Numbered from the stretch's first letter, positions 1-12,585 are shown. The stretch is DNA of 64,000 bases from Raphanus sativus (GCF_000801105.2 NC_079519.1:31223288-31287287), one strand, 5' to 3'. Notes: generated from the letters alone by a model not told the origin. Numbers and translations are program-made.

Positions 1-11
1 AACAAACTAAC

Positions 12-1104
12 CATTTCGTATGCTTGACGGAGACCAGCAGGCAAATCCAACATTGTCTTTTGCCACTCATTCAACACAGCATCAACAAACTTCCTATCAA
101 ATATCTGTTAAAAAAAAAGAGACATAAATGTCATTACCGTGTGATTAACATGACAACACAAAAGTAAAGATGACTTCTTTAACCTCAGCGAGGAACATCC
201 TCCGTCTAAAAAGTCCACCTTCATCTCCATCATCATCGTCACCGTCGTCATCCCCTCCATCTCCACCACCGAAATTGATTTTCTTCCCGATGTCTCCACC
301 TCCTCCTCCTGTTGCAATCTGTTAAAAAATGAAACATGAAATTAGAAAAAAGATATCACTTCAAAAGCCTATAAATCATCTCCAAAGGAAACTATTATTC
401 TTAATATCTTCTAGAGATACTAATCCAATTATGCTTCATTTCATTTTCATCTGTAAAACACTACTGTATCTGAAAGAAGGAGCAGGACTAAACTCTAGCT
501 TATGGATACTGCTAGAGACTGTAGAAGAATGAAAGGATCAATCTTTATACTGAAACAATAAGAATACTGAACAACACTCCTAGCCCTCAACAACCAACTT
601 GATGAACCAATGAGAACAGAGAGACAATACAAAAAAGGCGCAGCCTTTATAGAGAGAGAGAGAGAGAGAGAGACCTCAGGGCTTGACTCGACTTTCTTCT
701 GGGTCATGTCAAGCTTCCCCTTTTCCAAGGTAACAGCTCATACGGACCCGAACTGGACACATCTGAACACTTGGAGAAGAAGCTGAGATAGAGGAAGATG
801 ATGACGGGGTTGGGTCACCGCTAAATGGAATCTGTAAGCATCGTTCGAGACCTGAGACTGAATCTCCAACGGGAGGAGGAGGATGAAGAAGCTCTGACGA
901 AGCTGACGCGGCGGAGCTTACAAGGCAGAGTTGTGGAGATTTAGCGACGGATTGGTAAAGAGGGCTTGAGTGGAGATAAGGGTTTTGGAGCGGCGACGGC
1001 GCTCTGAAACACCGTATGCGACATGGCTCTCTCTGAGGAGCCTTTTCTTCTCTCATACTGCTGAGAGGGGAAGAAAGAGAGGAGATTAGGACGGATGGGA
1101 ACAA
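12..1104 (-). CDS. RETICULATA-related (DUF3411) protein, 5' part, runs off the left edge
   Basis: Two exons are clear. Exon 184-318 encodes a glycine/aspartate-rich stretch (IATGGGGGDIGKKINF, then GDDDGDDDDGDEGG) ending in RRRMFLAE; exon 12-104 continues IFDRKFVDAVLNEWQKTMLD and LPAGLRQAYEM. Both have AG/GT borders and join in phase 0. Gly/Asp-rich linker followed by FDRKFVDAVL is the start of the DUF3411 domain of plastid-envelope RETICULATA-related proteins, closest from memory to the Arabidopsis RER5/RER6 group, which affect chloroplast and mesophyll development. The first exon lies within about 730-1104 and is Ser/Pro/Ala-rich, as expected for a transit peptide, but the start is unresolved: one frame starts at 1104 or 1056 and stays open to 709, another starts MSHTVFQS at 1024 and stops after 27 codons. 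The likely donor is a GTATGA near 745. The membrane-spanning C-terminal part lies outside the window. Confidence 0.75.
651..672. repeat. (GA)n microsatellite
   Basis: An uninterrupted AG dinucleotide run of about 11 units in the presumed first intron (or 5' part) of the RETICULATA-related gene. Confidence 0.9.
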
Positions 1105-1341
1105 CTAACAAGACTTTATCGCCAATCAGACAACTACAAGACAACCCGGTCTATACTTCTGGACGATTCAGAGGTTTTGGGGTCGGTCGTAATGGGCCAA
1201 AGTTGGGCTTCCAAATATATATTGATTTTTCGCAAGTCTTCGTCTACCAATAAATCCAATTCGAACTTTCATGGTTTGGTTATTCGGTTACGTTCACTCA
1301 CATATACGTAAATCTCGAGATTTTTTATTAAATAATAATAA

Positions 1342-1366
1342 CTAGTTTTTTTCCCACAATTGCGGG
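1342..1366 (-). mobile_element. Putative Helitron 3' terminus, minus orientation
   Basis: On the minus strand the sequence reads CCCGCAATTGTGGG, a short spacer, then CTAG followed by T: an imperfect hairpin just upstream of CTAG with insertion before T, the known 3' end structure of plant Helitrons. The 5' end (TC) was not located, so the element length is unknown. Confidence 0.4.
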
Positions 1367-2968
1367 TTTAACAATTTTACAAAATATTATAAATAGATAT
1401 ATCAATTTAAAAACCGTTAGAATAAATTACTTTCATGTTTTTGAAATATTTACTAATCAATTAAATTATTAAAAGAATTATATATAATAACTTCTTATTT
1501 TAATAAAATATTTTTTTTACTTAAAATAAACTTGAAAACATTAATATATGTACACATAAAACTCTGTACATGGATTGATATTTGTTTTAAAATATTATGA
1601 TGTAAAATATTTTTGGATAACATAACATATAATCATTTTAGATAATGTTGATTTTGTAAAATTAATGAAATTCGTTTTAAATTTATGGATAATTATATAT
1701 TATGTGAAATATATATTAAAATAGAATCGGTTTAATATTACTAAACCAAATATAATATAATCATATATATATAATATTTTAATATTATTAAAGTAAATAT
1801 TTTAACTATGTTATTATCATTGTTTTTTTTAATTATTTTCGACATAATGATAAATTATCAGTTAATTCGTTCAATTTTTTATTATGACTAATAATTGATT
1901 ATAAAATAAGAATAAATCTAAAATGATGGAAAGCAAGACATCTAATAATTAATTGAATTAATATTAATAATTGATTGTAAAATATGACTAAACCTAAAGA
2001 ACATGATAAATCAGTAAATTCACTTCTCAAAATACAGACTATTACATTGTTAAAATCTATATTATTAAAGTTGAAATATAAATTGGAGATGTTTGGAAGC
2101 AAGGATAGTAGGATAAATGAGATATGTTTGGCAATATGGATAGTAGAGATGTGTACTTTCTTTTATTTACACATTTAGCCATTGTATTTTCAATAAATTA
2201 ATAACAAATGAAAATTGCTTAGAAATATAAATAACATATTTAATACTTCTTTTTATTTAAACATTTAGTCATTGTTTTTATAATAAATTGAACAACATTC
2301 TTTCTATATTTCTTTTTATTTACAATTATGTCACTATATTACCATTCTTTATGGTAAAAATAAAAACACAAACTGAAATATAAATAGTATATTATATAAA
2401 AAAAATAAACAGTATTATTACCTTATTTAGTTTAGTCAAATATAAAAATTTCAAGAGTTCAATTTTCAAAAAAATATCATAAAATTAATAATAATTCATA
2501 GAAAACTAATGCAAAAAATTAAAACTTTGAAACATGGATAAAAGTATGTCAAGAAGAAAAACTAATGGCTTATGTTATTAATAAAATTGGAAATCCATTA
2601 TAAAATTTTTAAAATATACAAAATGGACTAATCTAGTTACCTAAAAACATTGTTTTGTCTAAAATAATCATAAAATAAATTTTAAATTTTATATACATAT
2701 TAGAATATGCATATATTCAAAAATTTATCTTCACTAAAATATTTTCCAATAACCGTTATTAAAAATATTTACAATTTAAATAAGAAAAATACAACAAAAA
2801 GATTAATTTTATATACCAACTTAAATTAAGGTTTTTATATTTCACATTAAACTTTAAGAATATAATATATATGATTATTTATAAGATGGTACATATAAAA
2901 TACTATTACTTATATGATTATTTATATTGACATGAAAAATGAATAGTAATATATTTTTGAAATATACA

Positions 2969-3000
2969 CCCGCACGGGCATGCGGGTCAAAATTTATTTT
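2969..3000 (+). mobile_element. Hairpin resembling an internal or degraded Helitron end
   Basis: CCCGCA...TGCGGG forms a perfect 6-bp stem followed by TCAAAA, as in the end at 3310, but the expected CTAG is replaced by TTTATTT. Probably a mutated terminus or an older element nested in the region. Confidence 0.3.
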
Positions 3001-3278
3001 AAATTACAATGTAAATACTTAATTAATATAGAAATAGGTCACATTGTTTAAACAAAATATTAATATAATAGTATTGTACAGTTGCGTTCTAAAAATCATT
3101 TATTTTAACAACAAGTCAAATAAATATGTTGATTGGAGAGGGAATAAAACAAAGTTAGAGAAACACATAGTTTACGAAAAACACTCTAGAGTGTGTCAAA
3201 TTTATTATAAAGAAAGTTTCACTAAGATAAATACAAGCTACAAACAAATAATATATTACATAAAAGTGAATAATAATA

Positions 3279-3310
3279 CTCGCGCTTTCGAAGTACGGAT
3301 CAAAATCTAG
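3279..3310 (+). mobile_element. Putative Helitron 3' terminus, plus orientation
   Basis: CTCGCGCTTTCGAAGTACGG followed by ATCAAAATCTAG and host T. It shares the ATCAAAATCTAGT ending typical of crucifer Helitrons; the stem is degenerate. Together with the minus-oriented end at 1342 it brackets the AT-rich block, but in opposite orientations, so at least two elements are implied. Confidence 0.45.
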
Positions 3311-3787
3311 TTAAGATTAAAGGTAAAACATCATTGAATAAAAACAATTTATGTACTTATTTTAAAATTAATAATTAAACATAAAAAACTATTGAACATA
3401 TAATAAATAACCAAGATTTCCTAATACTATTAAAAACACGACAAATAAGTAAAATAAACTAAAACTATAGAAAACATGAGAAATTGACAAAATCATTTCA
3501 TAAATAATAATATTGATAGATACAAACCATTTAACGAAATGAAAACAAATCAGAAAACAATAAATGACACTACAAGAATGACACTAACCATTTAAGCAAT
3601 ACAAAAATGAAACTAACCGTTTAATGCAATGAAAACAAAAGGAAAGAAAAAATGACACATTACAAACTGAACCTACAAATTAAACAATGCAATGTGACCA
3701 CAAAGCCTGATCAATTAATTAATATACCTAAAAGATATGACACTCTCGTTGTCTTTTATTTTCGGGAGCTTAGGTGCAAACTTGGCT

Positions 3788-6700
3788 TTAGTCATTCAAG
3801 AAATCAAAGTCAATTGGTTGGCTTCTTATTGGAGGATAGGTTACTTGTGGCTTCTGTGTTGCTGCATTCTCTGTTGGTTTCATTGTTGTTGTCGTACTAG
3901 TTTCTGGCGGCGGTTGCGGCGGTACTGTTTGGATATTATCCTCTGTGGCTACAGCTGTTTCTGTTGTTGGAGTTGCAGACAGATCGCTTTTGTTTTCCAC
4001 AGGAGGCTTAGACACTGTATCTGTCACTGGTCCATCCACATGTGCTGGTGACTCGGAAACAGCTTCAGTTTCTGGTGCTGCTGACTCAGCAACAACTGCA
4101 GTTTCCAGTGCTGCTGACTGACGCAGAAACAGCTGCAGCTTCCGATGCTGCTGACTCAGCAACCACTGCAGTTTCAGGTGTAGCTGACTCAGAATCAACT
4201 GCAGTTTTTGGTGTTGCTGACTCATCAACAGCTGCAGTTTCAGGTGTAGCTGACTCAGTAACAGCTGCAGTTTCCTGTGCTGCTGACTCAGTAACAGCTG
4301 CAGTTTCCTGTGCTGCTGACTCAGTAACAGCTGCAGTTTCCGGTGCAGCTGACTCAGCAGCTGCTGCAGTTTCAGGCGCTGACTCGGTCTGTGGTGTCTC
4401 CTCAGAAGATGGGGGAGGAGCTTCAATAGCCAACGGTTTAGCTGGTTCTTCAATAGCTAATGGCTTAGTTGGTTCTTGCTGTGGAGTCTTGAATGTTGGA
4501 AGAGGTTTCTTGGGAGCAGAGATGGAAGCAAAGATCGAAGACATTCCAGGAGGTAGAATCTCTATCGGGGGCTTTTTAGATGCATCAGACAAACTCGTGA
4601 GCTTTGAATGGTCTAGAGAAGCCAAAAACGCACTTGCAGCATCGGTTTTAGTAGATGAAACTTGCTCAACTTCTTTCTGCAGCGTTTTATTCCAAGTTCT
4701 TTAGACTTGGACGACCACGTGCCTGTGTAATAAGAAGTACGAAACAATAAAGGTTCATAAGAAAGTAAACTACAGGTGAGAGAAATAAACAGATTGATGA
4801 AACTGAAATCTTACATGGGCATGAAGAACAGCTTCTGCAAGCATTCCTGTGTCTTGCCATGCCTTCTCCATGAGCGCATTGTCTCCAAGAACTGCAGCAG
4901 AAAATGCTGATTCTCTCCCAAGGCCTATTGAGATCAGATTGTTTATCAGACCCTGCAACAAAGTTCAAATAACCTTTCAATCAGGAACCTGAAATATACA
5001 AAGTATAATATTCAAAAATACAAGAAACCACATTAGAAGACATACACTTAAGCGTGTCAATTCTCCATGGTTAGCTAGGCGTAACGAAAGGCCTCGCAAC
5101 TAAAGCGCCTTTAACCGAACCTGCAGTGGCCAGTCTTTTGAGAGCTTCACGAGCAACGTCGGCGTTCCCAGTGGCATCTGCAGCATCGATAAGGTCAAGG
5201 AACTCCTTTGCAAATTTCACTATTCCCTCCACCGCTTCTACAACGTCTTCTTTCTTCTCGGCTGTTCAAGAGAGAATGTCACTCAAATCAAGTCCTAGAC
5301 CGTCCTGTCCAATGTCCCTGCTATTACTCATTGTGAGAAGACAATGAAGAGCCCTCTTTAGATCATTGCTCTGCATTGCTAGATCAAACTCCAGCCTGGG
5401 AACACATAAAGATTGAGAATAGTAGGAACAAGTTGAAGGAACTTGCTGCACCAAACATAATATGCTTCTTTTTACCTCTTAGATATTCCAGGTAAATGAA
5501 GAGCTTCTGTAGCATATCCCATCCCTAGCATGAACTGTGCCAGATCGTCATGATGTTCTCTCCCAAGCCTACTTGCCCTGCGCAACAAACAAAAAATGAG
5601 GTAGATTCCAGTTAGTTTACTACTCGCGTAAACAGGTTCACTGAGATATGTATCAATACCATTTTTCCGCACTAATAGCATCCCCATACGCAGCAAGACA
5701 GCGACAACGGATACCAGGATGGTTCAGTGATATGGCATGGGCACACATGTACCTACCAAAAAAGTGGAGGTGTCTCAGTAGTTCAATCTTTATATGGTCA
5801 TTCAAGTGACTGATATGACTATCATGGTAAGATATTGTAACTCTGTGACTAAATGTATTTGTTGTAAAGAGTCAGTAATGCTTTAACGTAAGAACATAGA
5901 GTTGATACCTATCAATGAGCCAAAGAACTCCATCTCGTACACCAGCAACAACAAGAGGCCCTACTGGTCGTTTTTGCTCCACTGGGAAACGAGTAACAGC
6001 AACTGAGACTCCCCCACCACCTACAGCTACCTCACTGGCCCTTCTTTCATCCATGTCATCGCCATCACCTGTAGATTGTCTCGGCAATGATAAAAATGGT
6101 GGAACAGATGGAGCATTTTGGAAAGAAGCTAGACACACCACCTACAATAAAAAGTATAAGCATGAGTGCAAAAGACACAAGCTTAGACCTGAAAAGCAAG
6201 AAATGTCCACCTGCAGCAAGGGGGCCCTCAAAGATATTTTTTCTTGCTTGGCACTCTGGGCCCCTTCTACTGTGATTAAGGCTAACTCTCCATGCTCTGC
6301 CACTGCTCTAGCCTGTGCCTCCTTAAGTTTCATTTCTTCCTTCATCTTCCTAGTCTCTATATCAATTTCAGAAACTCCCGCATCCACAAAAACACATAAC
6401 ACATCTGGAAATCCAGGCATGGAAAAAAGGATTAGCATTCAAGCCTCAGAGTAACTGAATCAAAACAGAAAGAAGCCCTTGGATCAAAATGTCGAACACT
6501 AATCTTACTCAATCGTGGTTTGTGTAGCCACAAACAGCTGCTGCGTGCCAAACAGCTCCAGTAGCATGTGAGATGGCAACATTACCAAGATATCTATACT
6601 GAGGGCGCAAGGACGATATAACCATGTATTGTTGATAAGAAAAAGCACAATACTCAGCTGTTTGGTCCCATGCCGCCCACTCTAGCTGAGGCAGCATACC

Positions 6701-9700
6701 ACCTACTGGCTCAAAATTTTCCCAACTACACATTGAAACTTCCATGAGGTTTTATATGGAACTGAGATACTTTAACATGAAAAAATGCCACAAATTATAG
6801 AGGTAATCAAAATGGAGCCACGAATCACCTGTAGAGCTGGTAGTTTAGGGGTGCGGATTCAGCAGATCTCTGAGAAGAACCATCATCATAGCTAGAAAAC
6901 GAAGAAACATTACTGTTACCAAATCCTGAGAGTGGCATCGACTGAATGGTTGAAATAGCTGTTGCAGCAACAGGACTAATCCTTCGGGATGTGCGATAGC
7001 CTATTCCAAGTTGAGCACCGCCATGCAGACCAATGACCTGCAAGGAGAAATGATAAATTGAGTATGAAAGATGGCTATTTTAGGAAACTAATCCACAGCT
7101 GAGACTAGAATACATCAAAAGCGGTTAGGGAATGCAATGACTCCAGTAAAAGACACATACCGGTTCAGAGCGACCTCCTACAGATCTCATGAGGATGTTT
7201 GAGGTTCCATCATCTAAGAGAATACGAACTTGGACACTAGCTGATGAAGATGCATGAGCAGCGGCTGCAGCTGCTTCTTTCGCCTTTCTTGATGAACCAC
7301 CCTTTGGCATCATAGGCATTGTTTGAGGTAATGCAGCTTCTAGTATTGCAAATCTGTCTCGACATGTATCCCAAGCCAAAATTCTTGCACTTCCAGAATC
7401 AACAATTGACCAGTCACTAACTTTGTAGATAGGAAAGTACAAGATATCAGGCCATACAACTGCCACATACCTACAACCAGAGAATATAGTTAGTTACTGT
7501 TCTAGATGTTCATGCCTAGCTACTGCTCTAAGGTTGTTAAATTTTGGTATATTATATCTCAATATAGAATTTGAAGACTGAAAAAAGAACCGGAACCTTA
7601 CTTTCCTGAACTGCTTACAGAAAGAACCGAGTATGAATCATGTGGAAGTGGAACAGGTGCCACAGTCTTCTTTTTGGTCTGCTTTACAGTCAACTGTTCA
7701 CCTGCATCTAGCTTAGACATTCCTGATTCGGACAAGGCATTATTTCCAAGGGATTTGGCTGTGTTGGATATCTGAAAGTTTAAGAGCTTTAATTCTCTTC
7801 CAAGGATATATACAGCTGAATTCTCCCGACTTCCAGGCAGTGCTGGTAGAAAAGCTGCAGACGGAATGGCACGAGGATCAAATTCACTAACTATAATACC
7901 AACATTGGTACCAGTTGCGACAAGATGTGACTGTAGAGTGTAGAGGATGTGCAACCATACAAAAGACCTGAAAATTTTATATTAATTGGTAACTATAGAA
8001 GCGATGCTATTATATATATTAAGGTAATAGTGCTGTGTTTTTTCGTCAAACTCAAAATAAGCAAGTAGTCAAGAGCTAGTTACCCTAAGTTTTTTGTGGG
8101 TTGCGAGTACTTGAGGCGGAACCAAGGAGGAAAGTTCACATAATGGCCTTGTCAGGGCCGAATAAGTTGGATGCTCAATAGACCTGTGAAGAAATTAAGC
8201 AATTAGACCTTCCTCTAATATACATAAAGATGTTCACCACAGATACTACGAAGTATTTAAAAAAGGATACCAAATGTGTGAATCTTTAACGCAAGTCAAA
8301 ATATCAAGGTTAGGTGCTCGAGGATGACACCAAGATGCAACACTGTGGCAAGCTAGCTTCGGGACAGGTATAATTCTCCGCAGCTCCTGTAGATAAACAG
8401 TAAACATGTGTGTCGGAAAAGAGATCCATAAAATATGCAAAGTCCATACATCAGATGCAACATCACCTTAAATGTCATTGTGTGACATATGTCCAATGTC
8501 TTGTCAGCACCAATTGTAATCAATTGTGGAGCACTGCCACTTACCCGTGACAGCTCAACAGCCACCAACCCGCCATCATGTGCCTGATACAGTCAGAACA
8601 AAAAACATCAGAAGAGAGTGAGCAAAAGCTTTTACAAAGCCATATCTGGAAGGACAAAACACTATAACAGATAACTGGAATTTATAGACTCGATTAAGCA
8701 AACAATATCATGTCACTTAAACAAAAAAAATGAGCATGTCATACTGCGCTAATCATTAGTCAGCCTATTAATCACAAAAGAATGAAAGAAATAAAAAACT
8801 AATTGCTAATTATCCAACACTAAGAAACAGAAACAAATATCAACTCAAAAGGTTCAGCAAACTAAGAACAATGGTGACATGTCCTCAGCTGTAACCAAAT
8901 ATGGACAATCTTTGCATGAAGAGTAGGATTGAAGAAAAATACCTTTAGCTAAGCTTGGGTACAAGGTCTCTTGAATCAGTGCCATGATCGGCATTCCACA
9001 GTATAAGTAAACCATCACTGCCACCTGAAACAAGGAGTGCCTGCAAGTAGATAGAGAATGGATCACATACAGCAGATAAATAACACAGAGAAAATGCTTA
9101 ATAAGCATTCATTAAAAATCGTTTAATTTATAAAATGACTGTGGAGCACTAAGCTACCAATTTTTAAAAGAGAGAAATGTGTAGCTAGTTACCTCGCCAG
9201 ATGATGCCATGAAATTCATCAAGCAATAAATTGATCCTTTACGGCCAGCTGTATACCTACGTGCAAGCTGCAAGGAAGTAAACATTCAGGGAAATTATTA
9301 ACAAATACCAGTATCAATAGCTCTCAAACCAAAACCCAGAAGAAAAAACAAAATAAACATTCAATAACGGAACAAACAAACCTTCCATGTTATCATTGAT
9401 AAAACTCTAATGACACCATCAGTTGAACCAAATGCAACTAAAGGGCCATCACCACCCGATGATCTGGTAAGAAACTCCATGCTACAACGAAAGAAGAAAG
9501 TCTAACAACTTTATGGAGCAGAAGATTTTTTTACAAAAGTAGAAACACTCTTTGCACATTACACCTTAAAGCACACACATTAACTTGCTATCGTAGTCTA
9601 CATCTTTCCCAGGGGTCCAGGTGTCAAGCAAACACATGCTCTAAAACTAGAGAAAAGGCAACGAACTTACCAGACAAGAGACCTGTTGTCAAGCTCCGAC

Positions 9701-10758
9701 TTAGGCACATCTCGGCCACGCATTGGTAACCAAGTCCAAGAAAATGGCTTTATTCTCGCAACAGATGACCAGAAAATGCCGGCCTTTAGTCGATGGAGCA
9801 GGAGAAGTGAAACCAGACGTGAGATGATCCACAGCTGACGGAGATTCAGCAGCTGCAGAGCGGTTTCGCCACAGTTGCCAGTAACGCACATCATCGTCAT
9901 AAAACTTCACCTGCTTGACACTTGTAGGTGGAAAGAAGATTCGCAGACTATTCAATTATATCTCATATCGAAAGTGGTAAAAAAAAAAAAAAAGCAACGG
10001 TGAAGATCTATTACCTTCCTCCTCGAATGGCTTCAGTCGGCTTGCCATTGTAGTCTGAGCAAACACATGAATGTCAGTCATGAAGTGCATACTCATTAAT
10101 CATAATAGAATGTAGAATTGAAAACCAAAACTTCAGCTGACAAAAGCATCTCTAATCTCACTCTATTTTCCACTACAATATGGAATTTAAAGTAAATCTT
10201 CTCCAACCCTACTCTACTTTTCTCGATTTTCTATTTCACAATAGATTTAAATAGAACGATTATTCCAGATAGAATGAATTTATTTCTTACTATTACTCCA
10301 GCTTTCCACTTTAAAATGGAATAGGATCAGAGTAAAACTCAACTTCATTATGCATTTATTATATTTTGCGATGCGCTAGTGAATTAACAAAATAGAGTAT
10401 TGATCATGAAATTGACATGGAATTGACATGAAATTGACATGGAATAAGTTGATCATGGCTCACCGGAGTCTCCCTCGGCGAGCTTCTCTAACTTGGCACC
10501 AACCAAACGTCGCTCGTCGACTCCACCGGCTTTCAGTTCATAAATCACCTATAAGAAATGGCTAATTACGTTGAAAATCATCGATGAGGATCAGAAGCTA
10601 GACTAGAATTGAATCAAAACTAGAACCTGACGGTGCTCCCAGTTCCATACGGAGACGTGGTCGGAATCATCAGCCGTAACGAGCCATGGATGCGTGGGAT
10701 GTACCTGTATCTTCACTATCTTTCCGTTGGTCTGCCGAAACGCTCTCGCGCGCAGCAT
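3788..10758 (-). pseudogene. TWD40-1: Decayed copy of TWD40-1, WD40 subunit of the TPLATE complex
   Basis: Starts at 10758 with MLRARAFRQTNGKIVKIQVH and runs through many exons to a conserved-looking end (FDFLND, stop 3788-3790). The order matches Arabidopsis TWD40-1 (At3g50590), an essential subunit of the TPLATE complex in clathrin-mediated endocytosis at the plasma membrane: N-terminal WD40 repeats (about 8.1-10.8 kb), a central part (about 5.2-8 kb) and an acidic Ala/Glu/Pro repeat tail (4.1-4.6 kb). Splice sites are largely kept, but the reading frame is not. Lesions: +1 nt near 9725, 7-bp tandem duplication 7932-7945, net -2 nt near 6540, 7-bp tandem duplication 6391-6404, in-frame TGA at 5266-5268, an 11-nt deletion at 5100/5101, another at about 4692 that makes a TAA at 4687-4689, and a 4-nt duplication at 4115-4122. 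Neighbouring genes are intact, so this is unlikely to be generally poor sequence. A functional copy should exist elsewhere. Deletion sizes rest on recalled family sequence; the frame breaks are visible directly. Confidence 0.8.
10405..10445. repeat. Short tandem repeat, about 12-nt unit
   Basis: About 3.5 copies of ATGAAATTGACATGGAATTG-type units in the second intron of the TWD40-1 pseudogene. The same intron (about 10140-10370) has AT-rich sequence resembling crucifer MITEs, but without convincing ends. Confidence 0.6.
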
Positions 10759-11548
10759 TTTTCGATCGACGAGAAACAACTCAGAAAGAAACCTGAGAGC
10801 ACGATTGCATCAGCAAAGAGTGATTCGGATTCACGAGAATTCCTCAACAGAAAAGTTCAGCTTACACATTCAAAATTCAGATCCGAGTCAATAGGATCCA
10901 ACACCGAAAAACAAAAACTCCGGTAAGTGTCTACAAACTGAGAAGCCCAGTCTGTTACACAAAGAGGCCCACTAAAGTTTTAGCCCATGATTTATTTATT
11001 TATTTTTCATCTTCTTAAAAGAAATATAAATCAGTTATTTATGATGTTAACTATAATTCTTTTCTTTCGTATTCAAATTGATGTTTTGATGTATAAGACG
11101 ATGAAATCTTATGAATACAAAAACTTACTTTTACTATAGTTTATATTTTCTGGTAAAATATTACAATGTATATGGGGATTTTAACTGATGCATAAAATGG
11201 TGATACATAAAATTTGTTCTTTTTCGCTAAAATACATAAAATTTGTTAAGGAAAAAGTAACTTTAATATCATCTGGAATTCCTTTAATTTATCAACCATT
11301 TTTTTCAATGCTCCGTCGTTTTAAAGTTGCAAGAAAAAAAAAGAGAATTCCGAGTATAAAACAAGTAAATGATTTTATCAAATCATTATCATATTCATAA
11401 CATCGATAATTAGATATTAAGAGACCCAACTACAGAAACTTAGAGGAACAAGTCATAGGTATTTTACAAACAGACCCAGCGACAGAAATTAAAAAAAAAA
11501 CAGATAATTAGATATTACGAGACCCAACGACAGAAATATAAATAGATA
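10759..11548. other. Intergenic region between TWD40-1 pseudogene and proline-rich gene
   Basis: Holds the former TWD40-1 promoter side and the 3' side of the proline-rich gene. The only structured item is a short insertion at 11203-11247. The open frame at 11188-11400 has no recognisable domain. Confidence 0.5.
11203..11247. mobile_element. Ultra-short A-tailed insertion with 16-bp direct repeats
   Basis: ATACATAAAATTTGTT occurs at 11203-11218 and 11232-11247, flanking 13 nt (CTTTTTCGCTAAA). Reverse-complemented, the insert reads TTTAGCG then AAAAAG: a tag followed by an A-rich tail between target-site duplications. Confidence 0.5.
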
Positions 11549-12585
11549 TTAAGAAAGAGACAAAGCTAATTTTTCATTGCTCAGGAAAAACTTGGCATAT
11601 CCTCCAATCGGTACAGCTATTGAGACACCATCGGGTGCCTCAGTCAGATCTGACCACCGTGCAACATAAACCGCACCTCCATTCCCAACATGTATTGTAC
11701 CCCCATATGGAAATTCGAAATCCTCAGCAAGATGTTCGGGAGTAAAAATTCCGTGTCCATGGTGAACAACACTAGAGGGGGTCGTAACATGAACAACCCT
11801 TGAGGGTGTTCTCACAACTTTGTTGGGAAAGTTGAGAACAACCCCCACAATCCCTTCTGGCATATCGTCTACAATAAAATCAATTGACAAAACAATCAAC
11901 AAAAATCTGAAAACAAATTAAAACAAAACAACAAAATCAACAAGATACTACCTGCACCCAAAAGAGGAGTCTCAGGCGAGATTGGGTAGTCAGACAGAAT
12001 CTGACTGGATCCAAAATCGTACCGGGATAGGTCAGAAGGAAAGGTTCCAAGAGGAAAGTTGGCAAAATCTTGAACAGGTGGGGGAGAAAGAGAGCCAGAG
12101 GGAGTGGTTAGTGGATTGGGCGGTGTGGTAACTAGCTCGGGGGAGAGATTGGGAGATGGAGTAGGAGATCGTTCGGGGGAAAGGGTGGGAGATCGGGGAT
12201 TGTTAACAAGATGGGGAGAAAACGAGCGAGAGCGAAATCTAGGGATACGTCTACGAAAAATCTCGGTAGGGGGTACTGGAGATGGAGTCGGTGAAGAGAT
12301 GAGGAAAGGAGTCGGTGAAGGGATGAGGATAGGACTCGGTGAGGGAGTGGGGGAAGGAGTTGGTGAGGTGGTGGTGGGGAACGGAGTCGGTGAGGTGGTG
12401 GGGAACGGAGTCGGTGAGGTGTTGGTGACAGGACTCGGAGAGGGGGTGGGGAAAAGACTCGGTGATCGGGGAAAGGAGTCTGCAGGGAAAGGAGTCGGAA
12501 TCAGAGATCCAGATGCAGCATTGCCGCGGCCTATCTTAGTCAAGCCACAAAACCCTAACCCACAAAACCTTTTTAAGAATTTCAT
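11549..12585 (-). CDS. Proline/serine/threonine-rich protein of unknown function
   Basis: Two exons: 12585-11952 and 11868-11549. The donor GCAG|GTAGTA and acceptor TTGTAG|ACG join in phase 1, giving 317 residues. Residues about 25-165 are a low-complexity stretch of TPSPTPSP-type repeats (SPTPFPTT, SPTPSPTP), reminiscent of hydroxyproline-rich proteins. The C-terminal third is not repetitive: DDMPEGIVGV, HGIFTPEHLAEDFEFPYGG, IHVGNGGAVYVARW, PDGVSIAVPIGGYAKFF. A conserved-looking glycine-rich domain joined by a clean intron argues for a real gene. The N-terminus (MKFLKRFCGLGFCGLTKIG) is not a convincing signal peptide. I do not recognise the family. A TATA-like TATTTATAAATA lies about 55 bp upstream of the ATG (near 12640). 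The repeats were probably expanded by replication slippage. Confidence 0.6.

Larger units (their letters stand above)
1145..3640. other. AT-rich intergenic region with Helitron-type ends, no supported gene
   Basis: About 2.5 kb of very AT-rich sequence between two minus-strand loci. Short open frames here (for example 3044-3310) have no recognisable domain and skewed composition, so I treat them as chance. The structured elements are GC-rich hairpins next to CTAG near 1342, 2969 and 3280, listed separately. Nothing else is supported. Confidence 0.6.

Noticed and set aside
4042..4704. Plus-strand 220-codon frame with AADSVTAAVSG repeats
   Set aside because: Antisense of the Ala/Glu/Pro repeat tail of the TWD40-1 pseudogene.
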